Shown here: piece by piece, positions 1 through 7,050 of the stretch
How the letters are laid out: each line of letters opens with the position of its first letter
How positions within the stretch are numbered: position 1 is the first letter of the stretch
Source of the DNA: Terriglobia bacterium
GTDB lineage: Bacteria; Acidobacteriota; Terriglobia; JAIQFV01
Direction: 5' to 3'
Length of the DNA: 49,588 nucleotides
Assembly (NCBI GenBank): GCA_020072965.1
Contig: JAIQFY010000055.1
Span: 1 to 49,588 of the forward strand
Notes under the pieces: model-generated
Told to the model about the DNA's origin: nothing
Databases searched by the model: none
What the model saw: the letters and a program-made list of their open reading frames with translations, nothing else
Made by a program: the position numbers and the translations under genes

Positions 1-134
1 CCTATGGACGGGTCGTTCACTTCCAGTTGCTCCCCACAGAGCTTCGGGCTCCGCAGTTACTTTCCGTTTCAGGCCGTGAGCGTCAGCCTGGAGAGGACTT
101 TCACCTCTCTGACTTCACGCGCTTTCAGGCGCAC
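1..134 (-). mobile_element. Group II intron, 5' end (domain I start), cut by window edge
   Basis: Read on the minus strand, the segment starts with GTGCGCC at 134 and runs toward position 1. It carries the usual bacterial group II intron 5' pattern: a GTGCG start, then a GTGAAGT box, then GGTGAAAGTCC, then an AAGTAACT(G/A)CGG box and a GTGAACG box. These words and their order are what I know of bacterial intron domain I. The rest of the ribozyme and any reverse transcriptase ORF would lie beyond the left edge. No ORF here is credible. The insertion point lies three bases from a hairpin (137-157), as expected for class C introns. It is read as an RNA/mobile element, not a gene. Confidence 0.72.
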
Positions 135-136
135 AT

Positions 137-157
137 CCCACCACCGGAAGGTGGTGG
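137..157 (-). repeat. Hairpin that served as intron insertion target
   Basis: CCACCACC and GGTGGTGG pair around a four-base loop. On the minus strand the hairpin lies just 5' of the intron start at 134. A related motif (TTGAATC followed by a CCC..GGG hairpin) recurs at 256-295 and 8471-8510, so this may be one member of a dispersed hairpin family. Positions 135-420 otherwise hold no recognisable gene. Confidence 0.55.
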
Positions 158-420
158 ATTGTTCAAATCCCACCTCCCGGTGAGAAGGGGCCTGCGCCCT
201 GGCTGTGGCGCTGTTGGGCCTGACCAGAGAGCGCGGAGGTCTCCCCGGAGGTAGGATTTGAATCATCCCACGACTGCCATCGGGGGGATTCGAATGAACT
301 TGCATCGAAAGTACCAGGGGATCACTCGATTCGAGCGAAAAGACTTTTATGACAGATCAACTGGTCATAAGAACAGGTGTTCGCCCTGGTGTGGCTGCTC
401 GTCATCCCGAAATGAGAGGC

Positions 421-837
421 TCAATCCCCTAACACTTGCACAATGACGTTGCGGCGCCGAACCCTGTTGTCGAAATCGATGAAGACCACCTGCTGCCAGG
501 TTCCCAACGCAAGGCTCCCTTTGCTTAGCGGGATGGATAGGGAGGGTTTCATCAGGGCCGCCCTGACGTGAGAAAAACCGTTGTCGTCCCCCCAACGCTG
601 GTTGTGGTCATAGGGAATATCGGAAGGGACTATCCGCTCCAAGGCACGTTTCAAGTCCTCCAGGACCCCGGATTCGTACTCAATCGTGGTGATGGAGCCC
701 GTTGAACCCGGACAGAAGACAGTGACCAGGCCATCTCTCACCTTGGAACGATTGGCCACAGCAACCACCTGGCCAGTGATATCCAGGATATCGTTAAACC
801 CTTTAGTATTCAGCGAAAAAGTCTCGGAGTAAGTCAT
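421..837 (-). CDS. yjbQ: YjbQ/UPF0047 family protein
   Basis: A 138-residue protein of the YjbQ (UPF0047) family, normally about 130-140 residues, so it is full length. Family hallmarks are visible: an [13 protein letters not shown] stretch near residues 78-90 with the conserved His/Asp residues, then L-x-L-G-T-W-Q and the F-I-D-F-D-N-R-x-R-R-R-N C-terminal motif. Members have been linked to a weak thiamine phosphate synthase activity, but the physiological role is unsettled. Its ATG overlaps the TGA of the upstream sigma-54 activator gene (ATGA at 834-837), so the two are probably translationally coupled. Family call is firm; function is not. Confidence 0.9.
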   Translation of the reverse strand: MTYSETFSLNTKGFNDILDITGQVVAVANRSKVRDGLVTVFCPGSTGSITTIEYESGVLEDLKRALERIVPSDIPYDHNQRWGDDNGFSHVRAALMKPSLSIPLSKGSLALGTWQQVVFIDFDNRVRRRNVIVQVLGD

Positions 838-3017
838 GGGGATTCCATTGGGGAGACTGCCGTAAATTGGTGCGGGCTTCCGGATCGTCTGATCCCGAGC
901 TTTTGCATGCGGGAGTTAAGAGTCGTGCGGTTGATCCCCAGGCGTGCGGCGGCTCCACGGGGCCCGCCGATCACGCCACCGGTCTCCTCCAGCGTGCGGA
1001 GAATGTGCTCGCGTTCGAGGTCTTCAAGCGTTTTCGCCTTAGCCTGAATCCCTTCTGGACTCGACAGCGCGGTGGCAACATGCTTCAATTCCAGGGTATC
1101 GCCCTCGCACAAAATGACACCTCGCTCAATGACGTTTTCCAACTCCCGGATATTTCCGGGCCACGGGTATTGTTCCAACGCCTCAATGGCTTTCGCGGAG
1201 ATCTTTGTGATGTCTTTATTGAACCTCAACGAGTGCCGATGCACGAAATAGTGAACCAGCGGAACGATGTCATCCCGGCGATCGCGCAAGGGCGGCAAAT
1301 GCAACGGAAAGATATTTAAACGATAATACAGGTCCTGACGGAATTCACCCCCTTGAACCATGGCCATCAGATCCCGGTTCGTGGCTGCGACAATTCGCAC
1401 GTCCACCTTGATGGTCTTATTCCCCCCGACCCGTTCGAACTCGTGCTCCTGCAAAACTCGCAGCAGCTTGGACTGAACGTCCTTGGGAACCTCCCCGATT
1501 TCATCCAGAAAAATCGAACCGCCGTCCGCCAACTCGAAGCGGCCATTTTTGCGGGTGATAGCGCCCGTAAAGGCCCCTTTCTCGTGTCCGAACAGCTCGC
1601 TTTCGATTAATCCCATCGGGATGGCGGCGCAATTGACCTTCACAAAAGCACGCTCTTTACGCGGGCTCAGATCATGGATCGCCCGTGCGATCAATTCCTT
1701 ACCAGTTCCTGTCTCCCCTGTGATCAACACGGTGGAATCGGTCTTCGCGACGCGTTCCGCGCCGCGGAGGATTTTGCGAAGCTGCCGGCTTTGCCCCACA
1801 ATTTCTTCAAAATTCTGCTCCGTCTTAATCTCCTCTTGTAGATAAACATTTTCCTCTTTGAGCTGATTTTTCAGCCGGGTGATTTCCTCGTAAGCCAGCA
1901 CGTTGCGGAGCGCAATGGCAACCTGATCGGCCACCTGCCTCAAGAACCCCCGGTCCGTGTTGTCAAAATGGTGGGCTTCACGACTGGCGAAGTTAAATCC
2001 ACCGAGCAATCTTTCCTGGACAATCAGGGGGACAATGAGAACTGAGAGAAACCCTTCCTTCAAATAGATGTCAGTGAACCACTTGAATCGCGGCCCGGTT
2101 CGCAAATCACTGATCAGGACGATGTCCTTGTGCTGAATCAGGTATTGACCCAGGGTATCCTCCTCCAGAGGGAATTCCAGTTGCGGCTCAAAGACATTGA
2201 AGTCGTCTGCCGCGGTAGGCGGGTGGTGAACTCCCCCCAATTGGATATGCCGGGGCTCGTCGGCGGAAAGCACCACGAACAGCCGGACCACTCGTTTGAC
2301 CTCTTCCACCAGCACTACCGAAGCGGCATCAAACGTTACATAGCGGTGCAGGGCACGAAACAGCGAACGGAACAATTCTTCCCGGTTGAGATGAGACGCG
2401 ATCGCATTATTGAGTTCGAGAATCAGCTGATATTGTTGTTCGAGGCGTACCTTTTCCTGCAACGCAAAATTATCCTGCTCGAGTTTTCGTGAAACCCGTT
2501 TCAACTGCTCGTAAGTGGTCGCGTTGTCGTAGGCCAGGGCCACGATCCGCGACACCTCTTCAAAGAACGTCTGTTCCTCCGTGGTGTAAGCATTGACCTG
2601 CCGACTGGCAATCGAGAGGATTCCCGCGACGCGGCCGCGTACCATCAGGGGGACCGCACAACCCGACCGTAATCCGCCCTGCATCAGCTTCGACGTACTC
2701 AGCATGAACTGTTCGGAATTTCCAAAATCGGGGATCAGCAGGGATTCGCGATGCTCATAGACCCAGCCCGCAATGCTTCCCTTTCGCGGGACTTTCACAT
2801 ATTTGGTCAACACCGGGTTGGGTGCATCGATCTCCAACATCTGGATCTGAAATCCATCTCCTTCCGGATCCCGGATCAGCACTGCCGCATAATTGAGATC
2901 CACCAGGCGACGCAGCAACTTGACTGCGGCATGAAACACGCCATCCGGATCAAGCTTCGACACCGTAGCCGTCGCCATCTCCAGAAAAGCCTGGTATTTT
3001 TGTTCGACTGAACTCAT
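834..3017 (-). CDS. Sigma-54-dependent transcriptional activator with two GAF domains
   Basis: A 727-residue FhlA/NtrC-class enhancer-binding protein. Two GAF-like sensor domains (about 15-165 and 205-375) are joined by a coiled coil. The AAA+ core (about 405-630) shows Walker A GETGTGKE near 429, the sigma-54 contact loop GAFTGA near 482 and Walker [12 protein letters not shown] near 502. The C-terminus has a Fis-type helix-turn-helix (about 670-715). There is no response-regulator receiver domain, so the signal is probably a small molecule or redox ligand of the GAF domains rather than phosphorylation. The gene overlaps yjbQ by 4 bp. No -24/-12 (GG-N10-GC) promoter was confidently found nearby, so its target is unknown. 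Confidence 0.95.
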   Translation of the reverse strand: MSSVEQKYQAFLEMATATVSKLDPDGVFHAAVKLLRRLVDLNYAAVLIRDPEGDGFQIQMLEIDAPNPVLTKYVKVPRKGSIAGWVYEHRESLLIPDFGNSEQFMLSTSKLMQGGLRSGCAVPLMVRGRVAGILSIASRQVNAYTTEEQTFFEEVSRIVALAYDNATTYEQLKRVSRKLEQDNFALQEKVRLEQQYQLILELNNAIASHLNREELFRSLFRALHRYVTFDAASVVLVEEVKRVVRLFVVLSADEPRHIQLGGVHHPPTAADDFNVFEPQLEFPLEEDTLGQYLIQHKDIVLISDLRTGPRFKWFTDIYLKEGFLSVLIVPLIVQERLLGGFNFASREAHHFDNTDRGFLRQVADQVAIALRNVLAYEEITRLKNQLKEENVYLQEEIKTEQNFEEIVGQSRQLRKILRGAERVAKTDSTVLITGETGTGKELIARAIHDLSPRKERAFVKVNCAAIPMGLIESELFGHEKGAFTGAITRKNGRFELADGGSIFLDEIGEVPKDVQSKLLRVLQEHEFERVGGNKTIKVDVRIVAATNRDLMAMVQGGEFRQDLYYRLNIFPLHLPPLRDRRDDIVPLVHYFVHRHSLRFNKDITKISAKAIEALEQYPWPGNIRELENVIERGVILCEGDTLELKHVATALSSPEGIQAKAKTLEDLEREHILRTLEETGGVIGGPRGAAARLGINRTTLNSRMQKLGIRRSGSPHQFTAVSPMESP

Positions 3018-3222
3018 ATCATTCTGGTGCCAGAGGACCGTCTTCTGGATCGAACCCTATACCATTCTCGGTCCTCTGAATGCATCTGTAACAAGTAAGA
3101 AACATCTATCAGACATTCGACCACACCTTCGAAGGCAAACTCCACAGGCTTTCTTTGCGGTCTTTGCGCCTACCTTGCGACCTTTGCGGTTGACTATTCC
3201 CCCTGGAAAACTTCAACCTGCA

Positions 3223-4176
3223 TCAAGTGAGAATGCGCTCTCCCACCTTCTGCTCAAGCGCCCTCTCATAGACCGTTGCGCCGACTGCAAGATCCTCCAG
3301 GGCGATCCCCAGGGACTTAAAGAATGTTATCTCACCCTTTGATTCCCGGCCCTTTGATTGACCGGTCACGACAGAGCCGAGTTCTTCGACCTTTTCCCAG
3401 TACATCAAGCCACGCTCCACGCATTTCAGGAACTCCCCTGCTTCCATCTTGGCTTGATCAAGAGAATCGACGACAATCCGATCCGATCGCAGAACCGTGG
3501 CAGTATCCACCTCGGCGCGAAGGGGGGAATTTCCTCCGATGACATTGAGATGCGTCCCTTCAGAAATCCAGTCCCCATCGAAGAGGGGCTCCGAGGTGGT
3601 GGTCGCCGTGATCACAATGTCTGAGCCTTCGAAGACGGATTTCGCCTCGGCAACAGGTTGAACTTCAATCTTCAGCGCTGCCTCCATCGTCTTGCAGAAA
3701 GCTTGCCTTCGTTCGATTTTCCGCGAGAACGCGCGGACACGTCTGATTTTTCTCACGGCGCACACGGCCTGTAATTGGGTTTGGGCCTGGTATCCCGTTC
3801 CGAATATCCCGATGGAGGTGGCCTCTTCCCGTGCCATCCATTTCGTGGCAATCCCACTGGCCGCGCCAGTCCGCATCTGCCCCATGCGATCGGCTTCAAT
3901 AATTGCCAGCAACTCGCCGGTTTCCGAATGATAAAGATTGACCATGAACTTCGAACCTGAAGTGAACCATGTGTAAGCCTTGAAACCGATAACCCCGAAG
4001 GCGGGGAGTCCGGCCGCCATCAGATTCAAGCCGCCGTGCTTTTGATGAATACGGGTGCGGGGTAAATTTGTGGCGCGGCCATGCCCCAGTTCCGTAAAGG
4101 CACGCTCAACCGATGCCAAGGCCGTCGGCATATCCAGCAATCGCTCCACATCTGTTTCTCGCAAGAGCAACGCCAT
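3223..4176 (-). CDS. Ornithine cyclodeaminase / mu-crystallin family protein
   Basis: A 317-residue NAD(P)-binding protein of the ornithine cyclodeaminase/mu-crystallin family, of usual family length. The Rossmann glycine motif GTGYQA is at 126-131, preceded by the conserved E-A-D-R-M-G-Q-M-R-T-G-A-A-S-G block (about 94-108). The C-terminal D-S-L-D-Q-A-K-x-E-A-G-E motif is also present. Members include ornithine cyclodeaminase, alanine dehydrogenase (archaeal type), ketimine reductase and lysine cyclodeaminase, and the substrate cannot be fixed from sequence alone. It stands alone on the minus strand, about 200 bp from the sigma-54 activator. The gap 3018-3222 holds only G/T-rich repeated words (TTTGCGG) and no gene. 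Confidence 0.9.
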   Translation of the reverse strand: MALLLRETDVERLLDMPTALASVERAFTELGHGRATNLPRTRIHQKHGGLNLMAAGLPAFGVIGFKAYTWFTSGSKFMVNLYHSETGELLAIIEADRMGQMRTGAASGIATKWMAREEATSIGIFGTGYQAQTQLQAVCAVRKIRRVRAFSRKIERRQAFCKTMEAALKIEVQPVAEAKSVFEGSDIVITATTTSEPLFDGDWISEGTHLNVIGGNSPLRAEVDTATVLRSDRIVVDSLDQAKMEAGEFLKCVERGLMYWEKVEELGSVVTGQSKGRESKGEITFFKSLGIALEDLAVGATVYERALEQKVGERILT

Positions 4177-4292
4177 CCTTCACCTGTCCCGGAGAATTGG
4201 TAAACCTGATACAACCACAGTGGCGTAAAAAGTGTCAATACGAAACGAGCTACGGCTCGTACTCTGACAATTCACGATTGATGGGAAGGTCA

Positions 4293-4353
4293 GGGACAGA
4301 CACCTTTTCTTAGAACATTTCGCGGGAATGTTAACAAAGCAGGTGTCTGTCCC
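4293..4353. repeat. 61-bp REP-like element, copy 1
   Basis: Starts with GGGACAGACACC and ends with its complement GGTGTCTGTCCC, enclosing a short AT-rich core. A second 61-bp copy in the same orientation lies at 4620-4680, on the other side of the TatA-like gene. Flanked by an imperfect direct repeat AATTCACNNTTGATGGGA at 4269-4286 and 4365-4382. Confidence 0.8.
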
Positions 4354-4388
4354 TTTTTCCCGAAAATTCACAGTTGATGGGAGATCCC

Positions 4389-4604
4389 ATGGGAGAAGGC
4401 TTATTTCAGCCAATGCATCTGCTGGTGATTCTGGTCATTGCGGTTTTCATCTTTGGCCCCAAGAAGTTACCGGAGTTGGGGAAAGGCCTGGGGGAAGGAA
4501 TCAAGGGATTCAAAGACGCATTCAGCGGAGGGCTTTCCTCGGAAGATACGAAAGTCAAGGAAGTCCCCAAGGAGATTGAGGAGAAGTCTTCGGTGGAGAA
4601 ATAG
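4389..4604 (+). CDS. tatA: TatA/TatE-like twin-arginine translocase subunit
   Basis: A small single-span membrane protein: an N-terminal hydrophobic helix ([13 protein letters not shown]), then the diagnostic [14 protein letters not shown] hinge, then an amphipathic helix (G-I-K-G-F-K-D-A-F) and a charged tail. This is the TatA/E pattern; TatB is longer. It forms the pore-like ring of the Tat export system in the inner membrane. No tatB or tatC is adjacent. The ATG at 4389 is preferred over upstream TTG 4374 and ATG 4377 because GGGAG lies six bases upstream (71 residues). It sits between two copies of a 61-bp REP-like element. Confidence 0.88.
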   Translation: MGEGLFQPMHLLVILVIAVFIFGPKKLPELGKGLGEGIKGFKDAFSGGLSSEDTKVKEVPKEIEEKSSVEK

Positions 4605-4619
4605 GCGTTTTGAATGTTA

Positions 4620-4680
4620 GGGACAGACAGCTTTTCTTACAAGATTTCGCAGGAATGACACCAAGGCCGGTGTCTGTCCC
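4620..4680. repeat. 61-bp REP-like element, copy 2
   Basis: GGGACAGACAGC to GGTGTCTGTCCC, with a core closely matching the copy at 4293-4353. It follows the tatA stop by 15 bases and could act as a transcript-end hairpin. 4681-4778 holds no gene. Confidence 0.8.
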
Positions 4681-4778
4681 TTTTGTTTCAAGCGCACTCC
4701 ACGCGCGGTTTTAGGGCGAGGAATTACGGTCTCCGTTTCCGGTACTGCACCCCCGCCAAGCACCTGAGTCGACCACAT

Positions 4779-4985
4779 TCATAGACGATCCGCCCCCCTG
4801 TCGACTTTGGTATCGATCCCCTTCAGAAATCCCCGCATCTCCTTGATGGGCCGCAGCGGGATCAGCTCAATGCGGTTCCCATACGCGATCGCTTGGATCT
4901 TCTGTCCCGGCGAGAGGCCCAGTTTTTCTCGGATCCATCGCGGGATGACCACCTGAAATTTTGGTGAAATCGTGACTGTTCCCAT
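4779..4985 (-). CDS. AbrB/MazE-family antitoxin-like protein, orphan
   Basis: A 68-residue SpoVT/AbrB-fold protein. The N-terminal swapped-hairpin DNA-binding motif is clear (T-I-S-P-K-F-Q-V-V-I-P-x-x-I-R-E-K-L-G-L-S-P-G-Q-K, residues 5-29). Proteins of this size are usually the antitoxin of a VapBC or MazEF pair, with the toxin gene directly downstream. Here, downstream on the minus strand (below 4779) there is only about 100 bp of non-coding DNA and then a REP element, so no PIN or MazF toxin is present. It may be a solitary regulator or the residue of a lost pair. Confidence 0.85.
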   Translation of the reverse strand: MGTVTISPKFQVVIPRWIREKLGLSPGQKIQAIAYGNRIELIPLRPIKEMRGFLKGIDTKVDRGADRL

Positions 4986-5053
4986 GAACTCTCCATCGAT
5001 ACATACTATGTAATACCATTATGATATCGATACTCAAAAATAGGGACAGCCAC

Positions 5054-5257
5054 GAATGGCACTAAGTTAAGACCGCTGCGGGAACAAGGGCTCCATCCCT
5101 GAAAGGGATGTCTATATCAGCCCAGGGCATCGCCCTGGGTTAGTGTCCCCTCTTGGATCGGTCAAGAACCCTGAAGGGGTTCTCTAAGAATCATGAATGA
5201 ATCCCTTTCAGGGATTTGGCTAACTCAGATTGTCACGCCCTTAACTTAGTGCCATTC
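5054..5257. mobile_element. MITE-like element, 204 bp, with 18-bp perfect terminal inverted repeats and flanking 11-bp direct repeat
   Basis: The ends are GAATGGCACTAAGTTAAG and its exact reverse complement. The element is directly flanked on both sides by GGGACAGCCAC (5043-5053 and 5258-5268), which reads as a target-site duplication. Inside are several short hairpins (CCCTGAAAGGG, CCCAGGGCATCGCCCTGGG, ACCCTGAAGGGGT). It encodes nothing. A larger, diverged relative lies at 36829-37222. It abuts the truncated hicA. Confidence 0.82.
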
Positions 5258-5268
5258 GGGACAGCCAC

Positions 5269-5319
5269 CTATATTCGGGCATCGATGGCTGAGAATTTGG
5301 TGGATGGCCATTGGCTCAT
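5269..5319 (-). pseudogene. hicA: hicA toxin remnant (first codons only)
   Basis: Overlapping the hicB stop as ATGA (ATG at 5319-5317, TGA at 5318-5316) is a 16-codon frame beginning M-S-Q-W-P-S-T-K, which resembles the start of HicA/YcfA toxins in the HicB-then-HicA gene order. It stops at a TAG (5269-5271). The rest of HicA, including the catalytic His region and double-stranded RNA-binding fold (about 60 residues), is absent; no matching sequence is seen on the other side of the MITE-like element. Recognition rests on only about eight residues plus the gene order. Confidence 0.55.
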
Positions 5320-5522
5320 GCTGCGGCAAACGAGACGTTCACTAATTCGGGGGAAATTTCACCATGCTCAAGCCGCTCTGCCCCCACACGAAGGGCCAGG
5401 GCTTGGACTCTGGCCCGAGCCTCCTGTGGAGTCCCACCATAGGCCAGGACGCCAGGGAGTTCTGCAACCTCTGCAATCCAGCGTCCATCTTCCTCTTGTT
5501 CCAGCTCGACCAAAAAAGTCAT
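5316..5522 (-). CDS. hicB: HicB-family antitoxin
   Basis: A 68-residue HicB-type protein with the family's degenerate RNase H-like fold: V-E-L-E-Q-E-E-D-G-R-W-I-A-E-V-A-E-L-P-G-V-L-A-Y-G-G-x-P-Q-E-A, followed by an A-L-A-L-R-V helix. Short HicB proteins lack a separate DNA-binding domain. The gene is intact, but its expected toxin partner directly downstream is reduced to a stub. A free antitoxin may be harmless or may counter a related toxin elsewhere in the genome. Confidence 0.85.
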   Translation of the reverse strand: MTFLVELEQEEDGRWIAEVAELPGVLAYGGTPQEARARVQALALRVGAERLEHGEISPELVNVSFAAA

Positions 5523-5626
5523 CCAATACTCCGCTTGTCCTGTCTATTGCGAATGGATTCTATCATAGATCCCCCGCGTAAAAGATCCTCAGGTCAGACC
5601 TTTCCAATTTGCACTCAAGGAAAAGA

Positions 5627-5795
5627 GCGGGTGCCGCAGACATGCGTCTTGTGCATGTCTGCGAAGAGTGATCCATGACGCCTCTACTCTCCCCGGCGGG
5701 GCCACAGGCAAATCCCCAAGGGCCACGACCAGCCGCGGCCTTCAGGACTCTTGCAGACGCAGGGATGCATAAGACGCATGCCTGCGGCACCCCGG
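5627..5795. repeat. Dispersed repeat, copy A (GGGTGCCGCAGACATG family)
   Basis: Begins GCGGGTGCCGCAGACATG and ends with the near-complement CATGCCTGCGGCACCC, about 169 bp. The interior matches the copies at 6373-6620 and 6621-6865 (for example CTTCAGGACTCT and CAGACGCAGG). It lies between hicB and higA and holds no gene. Confidence 0.8.
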
Positions 5796-5852
5796 GGCAG
5801 GAAACACCCGGAATGATTTTCCGGTCCGACCGTTCCAATTGAAAGACGTCCA

Positions 5853-6155
5853 TCAGAGATGGACGTTCACTAGCGGGTGAATGCGCCGCACATGGATTTG
5901 CTTCTCGCGTTTGCGGGTTTGGGCGATGTCGTAGGAGGCTTGCATCCTCATGAGCGTGTCCATCTTCACTCCAAATGCTTTCTCGATACGGAGCGCCATG
6001 TTCCCGGAAAGGTCAGCCTTGCCGTTGAGCAGGCTCGACAGCGCGGGCCGGGAAACATGAAGCGCTGTAGCCGCCGCCGTCACCGAAAGCCCCGCGGGCT
6101 CGATAATCTCCGTCCGAATAAAATCTCCAGGATGGGGCGGGTTCTTCATAGGCAT
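5853..6155 (-). CDS. higA: HigA-family antitoxin (XRE helix-turn-helix)
   Basis: A 100-residue HigA protein: N-P-P-H-P-G-D-F-I-R-T-E-I-I-E-P-A-G-L-S-V opening, an XRE HTH (T-A-A-A-T-A-L-H-V-S-R-P-A-L-S-S-L-L-N-G, about 26-45) and a trailing I-E-K-A-F-G-V-K-M-D-T-L-M-R-M-Q motif. It binds the operon promoter and, in intact systems, the HigB ribonuclease. AGGAG lies eight bases before the ATG at 6155. The upstream higB has lost most of its length, but a good promoter survives (6275-6303), so higA is probably still expressed and self-regulated. Confidence 0.93.
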   Translation of the reverse strand: MPMKNPPHPGDFIRTEIIEPAGLSVTAAATALHVSRPALSSLLNGKADLSGNMALRIEKAFGVKMDTLMRMQASYDIAQTRKREKQIHVRRIHPLVNVHL

Positions 6156-6168
6156 GGCGTTTACTCCT

Positions 6169-6267
6169 TTTACGAAGCTTGTCCACTGTACCAGGCGGAA
6201 TGCCCTTCGCGCTGTCTTCCGCGTAGAGTTTCTTCAGGCCTTTATGCACAAAGTTCCGTATTTTCAC
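6169..6267 (-). pseudogene. higB: higB toxin remnant, 33 codons
   Basis: From a GTG at 6267, the frame V-K-I-R-N-F-V-H-K-G-L-K-K-L-Y through D-K-L-R-K matches the N-terminal third of HigB/RelE-type host-inhibition toxins (normally about 92 residues). It then runs straight into the AGGAG ribosome-binding site of higA. The remaining two-thirds, with the catalytic residues, are missing, so an internal deletion has joined codon 33 to the higA leader. The open frame continues out of phase through higA, so a nonsense fusion peptide could be made. Confidence 0.75.
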
Positions 6268-6274
6268 CGGGCCA

Positions 6275-6303
6275 ACTGTAGCCTGTCGCTTAACACTTGT
6301 CAA
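6275..6303 (-). promoter_or_regulatory. Predicted sigma-70 promoter of the former higBA operon
   Basis: TTGACA (6303-6298), a 17-bp spacer and TACAGT (6280-6275), just upstream of the higB remnant. The spacer holds GTGTTAAGC, a likely part of the HigA operator. Confidence 0.6.
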
Positions 6304-6372
6304 GTGCGGCTTTAATGGAGGCAGGATGGAACTTTTGGGTCAGCCTTTTCCAATTTCCAATATTGGAAAATA

Positions 6373-6620
6373 GCGGGTGCCGCAGACATGCGTTTCTTGC
6401 ATGTCTGCGAAGAACGGTCCAAGACGCCGCTGCTCCCCCCAGTGAGACAACCCGCCGATTCCCCTAGGACAACGTCCGGCGGCGGTCTTCAGGACTCTGC
6501 AGACGCAGGCATGTACAGAACACATGCCTGCGGCACCCCGGGTCAGGAAATCCTCGCAGTCGAAATCCCCGAGATCAAGTCTGTTTTGAACTTCAGGACA
6601 GGGAAGAATTCCAATGCTGT
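6373..6620. repeat. Dispersed repeat, copy B, first unit of a tandem pair
   Basis: Same family as 5627-5795. Here the homology extends past the CATGCCTGCGGCACCCC end into a further 80 bp (GTCGAAATCCCCGAGATCAAG, then GTTTTGAACTTCAGGACAGG) that copy C also has, giving a tandem direct repeat of about 248 bp. No gene. Confidence 0.8.
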
Positions 6621-6865
6621 GCGGGTGCCGCAGACATGTCTGCGAAGAGCGATCCATGACGCCGCTACTCCCCCCGGCGAGGCAACCCGCAAATTCCCCT
6701 AGGACAACGTCCGGCGGCGGTCTTCAGGACTCTGGCAGACGCAGGCATGCAAAAAACACATGCCTGCGGCACCCCGGGCCCGGAAACACTCGGGGTCGAA
6801 ACCCTCGAGATCAAGTATGTTTTGAACTTCAGGACAGGCACGAATTCCCCTCTGAAGAACACCCC
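6621..6865. repeat. Dispersed repeat, copy C, second unit of the tandem pair
   Basis: Direct repeat of 6373-6620 with scattered differences. It ends shortly before the promoter at 6881. No gene. Confidence 0.8.
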
Positions 6866-6880
6866 GGTGTCCGCGCCCGT

Positions 6881-6909
6881 TTGACTCTCCCCAATTCCCT
6901 GCCTATAAT
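6881..6909 (+). promoter_or_regulatory. Predicted sigma-70 promoter for the thiolase gene
   Basis: TTGACT (6881-6886), a 17-bp spacer and a perfect TATAAT (6904-6909). The transcript would carry a leader of about 135 bases containing the 32-bp palindrome at 6990-7021. Confidence 0.7.
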
Positions 6910-6989
6910 TCGAGTCCATCACTTTATTTATGCGGACCAATACAAACGTTGGAATTAGAGTTTCATGGGATAATTGTAGAATCTTCGGA

Positions 6990-7021
6990 GTAGGGGCGTC
7001 CGCCATGGCGGACGCCCCTAC
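6990..7021. repeat. Perfect 32-bp palindrome in the thiolase leader
   Basis: GTAGGGGCGTCCGCCA and its exact complement, with no loop bases. It lies between the promoter and the start of the thiolase gene, about 20 bases before the likely ribosome-binding site. Whether it is a REP-type element, an operator or an attenuator cannot be told from sequence. Confidence 0.85.
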
Positions 7022-7050
7022 GTTGAATCATGGACGATCAGGAGTCAATT

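Noticed and set aside
5627-6865. Possible CRISPR array
   Set aside because: Units are about 170-250 bp with inverted ends and no unique spacers of constant size; no cas genes.
5563-6957. Several open frames of 96-114 codons inside the repeat copies
   Set aside because: They translate the repeat itself (R-V-L-K-T-A-A-G-R in each), differ between copies by frame, and lack ribosome-binding sites.
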